Shown one piece after another: positions 58,160 through 64,000 of a stretch of 64,000 nucleotides of DNA. The stretch's first letter is position 1. The number at the start of each line of letters is the position of its first letter. The notes under the pieces were generated by a model. That model was given only the letters and a program-made list of their open reading frames with translations, had not been told where the DNA came from and did no database searches. Origin of the DNA: Shewanella sp. NIFS-20-20 (GTDB lineage Bacteria; Pseudomonadota; Gammaproteobacteria; Enterobacterales; Shewanellaceae); NCBI RefSeq assembly GCF_019209865.1, contig NZ_JAHUTT010000011.1, forward strand, positions 1-64,000, in the 5' to 3' direction. The position numbers were made by a program, and so were the translations under genes.

Positions 58160-58344
58160 TCACTCAAGTATGCCGTCGGTCAGACATTGCGCTGCTCACC
58201 CAGCAATGTCTAGGGGTTGCAGCCCGAGTATCACTGCGCGAAGACCTGCACATAACTGCGATAAGATGACGGGCGCTGCGTCGGTCAACACCATATCCTC
58301 TCGCCTAACAAAAAGCACACAGAACCTTGGTCCTGTGTGCTTTT
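58160..58344 (+). ncRNA. Candidate small RNA upstream of the VF530 gene
   Basis: The plus strand has no credible gene from 58064 to 58381 but is rich in stems: AGACATTGC/GCAATGTCT (58182-58211), GACG/CGTC near 58268, and a full Rho-independent terminator at 58311-58344. A weak GATAAT at 58148-58153 could be the -10, so the 5' end is a guess. No known RNA family is recognised. Confidence 0.35.
58311..58344 (+). terminator. Terminator without an assigned upstream gene
   Basis: AAAAGCACACAG/CTGTGTGCTTTT, 12-bp stem, 10-base loop, T6. The gene to its left on this strand (PilZ) ends about 490 bases earlier. It could also stop leftward transcripts from the outer-membrane protein gene. Confidence 0.85.
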
Positions 58345-58381
58345 TTGCTATAATGACCACTCACTTTTTGCTGAGTTAATC

Positions 58382-58711
58382 ATGAATCAAGCTAACAATC
58401 CTTTACACGGCCTTACCTTAGAAGCCATTTTAACTGACTTACAACGCCAATTAGGTTGGGAAGGTCTTTATCAGAAGATCCGAGTCAATTGCTTTAGCGA
58501 TAATCCAAGTATTAAATCAAGCCTAAAATTTTTACGTAAAACCCAGTGGGCCCGCGATAAGTTAGAGATCCTGTACTTAACCACGCATCAGCTCGAGCTG
58601 CCAGCGCACTTACTTGCCGTGCATACCCAAACCGCGCCCCAAAAATCCCAACATAAAACCAGCCCCACCTCGGCCGCCGGGATTAATTCGCATATTTGGG
58701 GAAAAAAATAA
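58382..58711 (+). CDS. VF530-family DNA-binding protein
   Basis: A 109-residue protein whose first about 75 residues ([50 protein letters not shown]) are the VF530/DUF2132 domain, a small helical fold reported to bind DNA. The C-terminal tail is low-complexity. The ATG at 58382 gives the family start, with only a weak ribosome-binding site. Convergent with the next gene. Confidence 0.85.
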   Translation: MNQANNPLHGLTLEAILTDLQRQLGWEGLYQKIRVNCFSDNPSIKSSLKFLRKTQWARDKLEILYLTTHQLELPAHLLAVHTQTAPQKSQHKTSPTSAAGINSHIWGKK

Positions 58712-58723
58712 CCTAGTGGGCGG

Positions 58724-59545
58724 CTAGAAAGGGAAATCAAAAATCAGTCGCCATACTTCTAAGCCATTGGCATAGCGATAGCTCAATCCGAGCCGACTGA
58801 TGGAAACCCCGAGCCATTCAGGCACGGGATCGATAGCGAAACTCAAGCCAAATTCTATGCCGTTACGTACAAATAGATTATCATCCATCGTGCGCAACTG
58901 CAGCGGCGTAAAATACCAGTAGGCCGCCACAAAAGCCCGCGGTTGAAACTGGTGTTGATGCCAGCTCCAGCCCTCGGCCAAGGGCCAATCGATGCCAGAA
59001 TGTAACACGGCATAAGACTCACTTTGATCACGGCTATTGTCGTTATAGCCCGCAGTATAAAGGCGCGAAACCCACATGGCTGCATCTTGTGCAGGCGCCA
59101 TCCGATACAGACTGCTGACGCCGGTGGAAAAAATACCCACCTGCCTATCTTCACTAAAGTTCCAACCGGCACCTAAATCAAGATAGGACTCTAATGACAG
59201 CTGCGAGTTAACATACCAAGTGTACTCAATCCCTGGGGTGAACGTGGCAGTACCAATATTGGCAGGTAAATCGCCGTCAGGTAAGTCTTGCCATTGATAA
59301 TTAAAAAAGCCAAATGACATCGGCAAACGTAAGTCGAGTCGATGCTCTGTATCTTCTTCCAGGTTGACCGCAAGCGGTAAATTAAGCACCGCTGCTTGCT
59401 GACCGCTAGTGCGGTAAATGCCACTGCCAAGATAACTGGCGAATGCAAAATGAGCGTCACTGGCATTTTGGCTATCGCCAGTTTGCGCCATCACACTGGA
59501 AGTCAGGCAAATGAGTGCCATTAACATTATTCGGGGTTGTTTCAT
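58724..59545 (-). CDS. Putative outer-membrane beta-barrel protein
   Basis: A 273-residue exported protein: signal peptide MKQPRIMLMALICLTSSVMAQ, then alternating aromatic/polar strands and a terminal ...WRLIFDFPF with the final Phe expected by the BAM machinery. It resembles uncharacterised solitary outer-membrane proteins; no enzyme motif is seen. I start at 59545 after GGAG. Nothing nearby hints at a role. Confidence 0.65.
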   Translation of the reverse strand: MKQPRIMLMALICLTSSVMAQTGDSQNASDAHFAFASYLGSGIYRTSGQQAAVLNLPLAVNLEEDTEHRLDLRLPMSFGFFNYQWQDLPDGDLPANIGTATFTPGIEYTWYVNSQLSLESYLDLGAGWNFSEDRQVGIFSTGVSSLYRMAPAQDAAMWVSRLYTAGYNDNSRDQSESYAVLHSGIDWPLAEGWSWHQHQFQPRAFVAAYWYFTPLQLRTMDDNLFVRNGIEFGLSFAIDPVPEWLGVSISRLGLSYRYANGLEVWRLIFDFPF

Positions 59546-59734
59546 TAACCAAAGCTCCAAGAGTCTTACCGATGAGATTATTATTAGATCAGTAAAGCCG
59601 TGGGTTAATGATAAATCAGAAAACGCTAAGGTTAAGTAAAATTCTGATTATCGGAGGGAATTTTATAGGTACACCACAAGGATAACAGCAATAGTCGCCA
59701 CTCTGTGCTCGGCAGTGCGGCGACTCGGGGCCAG

Positions 59735-60346
59735 TTACAGATCATCGTTGAAATGATATTCACTCATTAGATGACCTAACTGGGTTGATTTAGTTTTTAA
59801 ATAATCTTCGTTATAACGATTTTTACCCACTTGCAGTGGAACGCGCTCCACCACCTCAATGCCTAACGCACTAAGTGCATGAACCTTTCTTGGGTTATTA
59901 GTCATTAGCTTCACTTTATCAATGCCTAAATGCTCAAACATTGGCGCGATCATATCGTAGCGACGCATGTCGGCTTCAAAGCCCAATTGCTCATTGGCCT
60001 CAACGGTATCAGCCCCTTGATCTTGCAGTTGGTAAGCGCGAATTTTATTGAGTAAGCCAATGCCTCGGCCTTCTTGACGCAAATATAGGATGAAACCTTG
60101 GCCTGCTTCCGCAATATTTTGCATGGCCGTTTGTAGTTGAAAACCGCAATCACAACGCAGGCTAAATAGGGCATCACCGGTCAGACATTCAGAATGAATA
60201 CGACCTAATAGCGGGGTTTGCTCGGTCCATTCACCAAACGTTAATGCGACATGCTCTTTACCGGTTTCAGTATCCGCAAAACCGTGCATAGCAAAGACAC
60301 CCCAAGGGGTCGGTAATTTCGAGGTAGCGACATAATTAATCGACAT
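59735..60346 (-). CDS. ribA: GTP cyclohydrolase II
   Basis: A 203-residue zinc enzyme opening the riboflavin pathway from GTP. The zinc cysteines are Cys54, Cys65 and Cys67 ([20 protein letters not shown]) and the [10 protein letters not shown] motif is intact. It is a stand-alone RibA, not fused to RibB. I see no FMN riboswitch upstream. Confidence 0.97.
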   Translation of the reverse strand: MSINYVATSKLPTPWGVFAMHGFADTETGKEHVALTFGEWTEQTPLLGRIHSECLTGDALFSLRCDCGFQLQTAMQNIAEAGQGFILYLRQEGRGIGLLNKIRAYQLQDQGADTVEANEQLGFEADMRRYDMIAPMFEHLGIDKVKLMTNNPRKVHALSALGIEVVERVPLQVGKNRYNEDYLKTKSTQLGHLMSEYHFNDDL

Positions 60347-60543
60347 GTGTAAACCTTAACGATAGCTCTATCCTTTGAATTCTTATCAATCCGTTGAAAA
60401 GAAATCCTTTATATAACAGAGTGTTGAAATAAAGTCATCCACTAATGGGAAAACTCTAACTCCATCAACACTCACTGGAAAGCGTTAACTCTGAGGGTGA
60501 CACCAACCTCAAGATTGGCATGACCTCTAGTGGGTTATCATCA

Positions 60544-60900
60544 TTAGAAAGCTTGAGGAGCAAACCCAGTGACTTTGGTTAAGCCCATTTGGCGGCCGAG
60601 CTTAGTCATTGGATGAACCACAACTAATCCTTTCACTGACTTTTTGAGCTGGCCCATATCGGCTTGCTCTTTAGAGGTTAATTCACGCTTGAATGGTAAA
60701 CTTTTGATTTCTTGACCTTCTTTACCTAGCAAACGGTCTTGCTGACCCTTGATGCTAGCAATACGCTTGGTCACAGTGGCGATTTCGCGTTTAAACTGCA
60801 AAATAACACCCGCATCACCGCGCTGTTCTGCCACGGCCAATTTACGGCGAAACTTGTCCAGCTTATCATTGAGCTGTTGCAGTTCTTCTTTCAAATTCAT
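60544..60900 (-). CDS. yibL: YibL-family ribosome-associated protein
   Basis: A 118-residue protein: a coiled-coil N-terminal half (about 2-50) and the conserved tail LTSKEQADMGQLKKSVKGLV, VHPMTKLGRQMGL and TGFAPQAF, closely like E. coli YibL, which associates with ribosomes. Stand-alone gene. Confidence 0.9.
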   Translation of the reverse strand: MNLKEELQQLNDKLDKFRRKLAVAEQRGDAGVILQFKREIATVTKRIASIKGQQDRLLGKEGQEIKSLPFKRELTSKEQADMGQLKKSVKGLVVVHPMTKLGRQMGLTKVTGFAPQAF

Positions 60901-60990
60901 GGTAATACCTTAGGGATCAAAAAATACAGCGGTTAAATGCTGTTTGTCCGCTGATTATAACACTGCCTGTCGCCTGAGAAACAGTCTGTT

Positions 60991-61476
60991 TTAACGACAA
61001 GACTGAGCCAAAGCCGACAAATAATGAATTTGCTGATTACTCGAGCCACGAAAACGTAAACTGGGGTCTGCTAATGCCTGCTCAAATTTACCATCGACTA
61101 AGACATCGATCAGATCCACCACAGCTTGTTGCGCTGGCGTCAATGTGGCAAATTCATAGCCGGTCCACAACCACACATCCTTGCCAGGGCAAGCGAGCCT
61201 AACTTGGCGTAATAGCGCTTCAATGCTTGCTAAATTGGCCGGATGCAAGGGATCGCCGCCGCTCAGTGAGAGACCTCGGCGTTTAATGCGGCTGTCATTG
61301 AGATCGGTAATAATCTGTTGCACCATGGCATCATCAAACACATGGCCAGAATCGGGACGCCAAGTGCTTTGGTTATAACACCCTCGACATTGGTGCTCAC
61401 AGCCAGAGACAAACAGGGTGGCGCGCGTTCCTGGGCCGTTAATCACATCCAGTGGGTAATATTGATGATAATTCAT
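60991..61476 (-). CDS. nrdG: Anaerobic ribonucleotide reductase activating enzyme
   Basis: A 161-residue radical-SAM activase that makes the glycyl radical on NrdD. The [4Fe-4S] motif is Cys26-x3-Cys30-x2-Cys33 (CEHQCRGC), followed by the SGGDPLHP SAM-binding motif. It is 61 bases downstream of nrdD, with a GC hairpin between. Confidence 0.96.
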   Translation of the reverse strand: MNYHQYYPLDVINGPGTRATLFVSGCEHQCRGCYNQSTWRPDSGHVFDDAMVQQIITDLNDSRIKRRGLSLSGGDPLHPANLASIEALLRQVRLACPGKDVWLWTGYEFATLTPAQQAVVDLIDVLVDGKFEQALADPSLRFRGSSNQQIHYLSALAQSCR

Positions 61477-61487
61477 ATAACCTCAAA

Positions 61488-61504
61488 GGGCGCCATTGGC
61501 GCCC
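61488..61504 (-). other. GC hairpin between nrdD and nrdG
   Basis: GGGCGCC/GGCGCCC with a 3-base loop. Lack of a long T run makes it more likely a partial terminator or stability element than a full stop. Confidence 0.5.
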
Positions 61505-61537
61505 ATTGCTTTACTTATAACACCAAGAAACAACTAG

Positions 61538-63655
61538 TTAGAGGTGTTTAACTCGGCGCTTAACTTCTTCTTGCTTACCGTAGTTGAATGGTCTGGCATC
61601 GGGACTGCCTAAATAACCACACACGCGGCGGGTCACTGACACTCGACTCGGCTCATGATTACCACATTTAGGGCAAGTAAAGCCTTTACTCGTGCAGCTA
61701 AACTCTCCGGTAAATCCGCAATCATAGCATTCATCTATCGGCGTATTAGTGCCATAGTAAGGCACACGTGAATAACTGTAATCCCATACGTCTTCCAGCG
61801 CTTCGATGTTGTGCTGCATGTTAGGGTATTCGCCGTAACAAATGAATCCACCGCTGGCAATTTCAGGGTATGGGCGCTCAAACTCCAATTTATCGTAAGG
61901 ATTCACCTGCTTTTCCACATCCAAATGGAAACTGTTGGTGTAATAGCCTTTGTCGGTCACACCGGCCACCACGCCAAAGGCCTTGGTATCTATTTTGGCG
62001 AATCGGCTGCATAAGCTTTCGCTCGGTGTACTGTATAAGCTAAACCCGTATCCGGTTTCGGCTTTCCAACTATCGGTTGCAGCCCGTAAGTATTTGACGA
62101 CATCGATGGCTTTTTGACGTAATTGTTCACTGTCAAATACATGCCCTTGATCAGCATAAAGCGCATTAATGGTTTCGTGCAGACCAATGTAACCTAATGA
62201 AATGGAAGCGCGGCCATGTTTGAAAATTGGTGCAATATCGTCATCGGGTCCTAAACGCACCCCACAAGCACCTTCCATATATAAAATTGGAGCCACGCGC
62301 GCTTTGACACCGTTTAACCGCTCAATTCGCGTGTCTAAGGCTTTTCTAGCCACCAGCAAACGGGCATCTAAAATTCGATAAAACTCGGCTTCATCGCCTT
62401 GGGCTTCTAGCGCAATCCGAGGTAAGTTCAAGCTGACGACACCTAAGTTATTGCGGCCTTCATGGATCAGCTCGCCATTTTCCTCATAGGTGCCAAGGAA
62501 ACTGCGACAGCCCATTGGAGTCTTAAAGGAGCCGGTCACGCGCTCAACTTGTTCATAATTTAAAATGTCTGGGTACATGCGCATGGTCGCGCATTCCAGT
62601 GCCATACGTTTAATATCGTAATTAACATCACCGACTTTGTGATTAACCCCATCACGAATCGCAAACACCAGTTTAGGGAACACCGCGGTTTTACGATTCT
62701 TACCTAAACCACCGATCCGGACTTTCATCATCGATTGTTGGATTAAACGAGATTCCCAACTGGTGCCTAAGCCAAAGCCAAAGGTTACAAATGGGGTTTG
62801 ACCGTTAGCCGTATGCAAGGTGTTGACCTCATACTCTAACGATTGGAATGCGTCATAACATTCTTTCTCAGTTTGGGCACGACCAAAGGCCTCAGGATCA
62901 GCAATCTGCCACTCAATACCAATGGCTAAATGCTTTTGATAACTCTTAGTCACAAATGGCGCTAACACTTCATCGATACGGTTAATGGTAGTGCCGCCAT
63001 AAATATGGCTCGCCACTTGCGCAATGATCTGGGCGGTGACCGCCGTGGCCGTTGAAATCGACTTAGGCGTTTCAATTTCGGCATTGCCCATCTTAAACCC
63101 TTGGGTCAACATGCCCGCTAAATCAATCAGCATACAGTTAAACATCGGGAAAAATGGTGAATAGTCTAAATCGTGATAATGAATTTCACCGGCTTCATGG
63201 GCTGCGACCACATCTTTTGGCAGTAAATAACGGGTAGCATAATGCTTGGCAACAATGCCCGCTAATAAGTCACGCTGAGTTGGGATAACCTTGGCATCTT
63301 TATTGGCGTTTTCATTGAGTAAGGCGGGGTTACTTTGCTCAACCAAGCCTTTAATTTCGAGGTTTAAACGACTGGTCGACTCACGTCGAATATCGCGATC
63401 ATGGCGATATTCAATATAATGACGTGCCACTTCTTTGTAAGGGCCTTCCATCAGCGCATTTTCAACAGCATCTTGTAAACAAGCGATTTCAACTTCTTCC
63501 AGATGAGCAACGCTAGCACTCACGCCTGCGGCGACTGAAGCTGCATAATCCATGTCTTCAATGCCTGCCGATTGAGTTGCGGCTATCACTGCATCCTTGA
63601 TCCTGGTTTCGTCAAATAAAGTACGGCAACCGTCTCGCTTAATCACAACTGGCAT
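61538..63655 (-). CDS. nrdD: Anaerobic ribonucleoside-triphosphate reductase
   Basis: A 705-residue class III reductase used for dNTP synthesis without oxygen. It has an N-terminal ATP-cone (VIKRDGCRTLFDETRI), the substrate-site cysteines, a C-terminal zinc site CYDCGFTGEFSC...CPKCG, and the radical Gly680 in RVCGYLGSP. An FNR-type site lies about 110 bases upstream. Complete at both ends. Confidence 0.97.
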   Translation of the reverse strand: MPVVIKRDGCRTLFDETRIKDAVIAATQSAGIEDMDYAASVAAGVSASVAHLEEVEIACLQDAVENALMEGPYKEVARHYIEYRHDRDIRRESTSRLNLEIKGLVEQSNPALLNENANKDAKVIPTQRDLLAGIVAKHYATRYLLPKDVVAAHEAGEIHYHDLDYSPFFPMFNCMLIDLAGMLTQGFKMGNAEIETPKSISTATAVTAQIIAQVASHIYGGTTINRIDEVLAPFVTKSYQKHLAIGIEWQIADPEAFGRAQTEKECYDAFQSLEYEVNTLHTANGQTPFVTFGFGLGTSWESRLIQQSMMKVRIGGLGKNRKTAVFPKLVFAIRDGVNHKVGDVNYDIKRMALECATMRMYPDILNYEQVERVTGSFKTPMGCRSFLGTYEENGELIHEGRNNLGVVSLNLPRIALEAQGDEAEFYRILDARLLVARKALDTRIERLNGVKARVAPILYMEGACGVRLGPDDDIAPIFKHGRASISLGYIGLHETINALYADQGHVFDSEQLRQKAIDVVKYLRAATDSWKAETGYGFSLYSTPSESLCSRFAKIDTKAFGVVAGVTDKGYYTNSFHLDVEKQVNPYDKLEFERPYPEIASGGFICYGEYPNMQHNIEALEDVWDYSYSRVPYYGTNTPIDECYDCGFTGEFSCTSKGFTCPKCGNHEPSRVSVTRRVCGYLGSPDARPFNYGKQEEVKRRVKHL

Positions 63656-63764
63656 TATTAGTTATCTCTCCGACTGATGATGAAAATACGCACTAGATAT
63701 AGTGGCACTTCGCAACCCAAACACAATATGTAGCGTATTAGGCGCCAAGCCGACGAAAAAAACC

Positions 63765-63778
63765 TTGATCCAGATCAT
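63765..63778. promoter_or_regulatory. FNR-type site upstream of nrdDG
   Basis: TTGAT-N4-ATCAT, one mismatch from the FNR consensus TTGAT-N4-ATCAA, 110 bases before the nrdD ATG. nrdDG is FNR-activated in E. coli, so anaerobic induction is expected here. Confidence 0.7.
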
Positions 63779-63802
63779 GTATTTTGTGTGATGGCTGCAA
63801 CA

Positions 63803-64000
63803 CTAATCTATTAGTGATGCACTGGCCACTGTTTGTAAAAGTGCTACTTGACCCTGTGCAATTCTCAGGTTAGTGCGGCGCAAAGCCGCTAAAATTTCAG
63901 CCGTCTTGCGCCGCTCTTGCGAGAAATAAAATGCAGTCATATCCGCCCGGGTTCTCCTCAAAATAGGCCACATTCCGCGCTGGCGATTGCGGCGCGACGA
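63803..64000 (-). other. Open frames running off the right edge
   Basis: Two overlapping minus-strand frames are open at the edge. One ends with TGA at 63897-63899 (encodes ...RNVAYFEENPGGYDCILFLARAAQDG). The other ends with TAG at 63803-63805 and has an ATG at 63940 after GAGGAG (MTAFYFSQERRKTAEILAAL...). One may be the 3' end of a real gene. Neither is recognised and I cannot choose between them. Confidence 0.35.

Overview
The window looks like a chromosomal segment of a marine gammaproteobacterium, most likely Shewanella or a close relative in the Alteromonadales. That is inferred from E. coli-like gene order (gmhB beside an rRNA operon; nagZ-ycfP; apt-dnaX-ybaB-recR-htpG-adk-gsk; iscRSUA-hscBA-fdx; nrdDG) combined with two large TonB-dependent receptors, astB, a hydroxyproline-catabolism cluster, and YecH-, YibL- and VF530-type proteins. 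I see no insertion sequence, prophage, integrase, tRNA or CRISPR array.

Layout. Positions 1-271 hold the promoter and leader (with boxA) of an rRNA operon reading left off the edge, next to gmhB. Positions 1203-4967 hold a three-gene minus-strand module: a zinc-ribbon protein with a degenerate GGDEF-like end, a processive family 2 glycosyltransferase, and an HlyD-type adaptor. It looks like an uncharacterised exopolysaccharide synthesis and export unit. Its glycosyltransferase is cut by an in-frame amber codon. Positions 5355-11583 hold a trans-4-hydroxy-L-proline catabolic cluster: D-hydroxyproline dehydrogenase-like flavoprotein, DapA-family deaminase, 4-hydroxyproline 2-epimerase, 2,5-dioxovalerate dehydrogenase and GntR/FCD regulator, with a palindromic operator. 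Positions 11662-18596 hold a FabH-like synthase, DUF1415, ycfP, nagZ, sdaA, a cysB-type regulator and an unknown membrane-anchored protein. Positions 18732-27078 hold topA, astB, an Ig-repeat lipoprotein and a dicarboxylate/amino-acid symporter.

Positions 27138-37613 carry the gsk-adk-cnoX-htpG-recR-ybaB-dnaX-apt block, with a sigma-32 promoter at htpG and a programmed frameshift signal in dnaX. A receiver protein lacking its phosphorylatable Asp and ybaN follow. Positions 37664-39960 hold an HvfABC (bufferin-type) copper-peptide RiPP operon with 13 EGKCG motifs, followed by an unannotated 42-residue membrane ORF with its own CRP-like site. Then come dusC and two TonB-dependent receptors (to 46892), a 1.2 kb stretch without a credible gene, ndk, and the isc iron-sulfur operon with two IscR-type sites.

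Positions 54355-63655 hold cysE-trmJ, suhB, psiE, a PilZ protein, yecH, a possible small RNA, VF530, an outer-membrane protein, ribA, yibL and nrdG/nrdD with an FNR-type site. The last 100 bases contain open frames running off the edge.

Starts were moved inward from the longest possible frame where a ribosome-binding site or family length indicated it. All functional calls come from sequence recognition without database searches.
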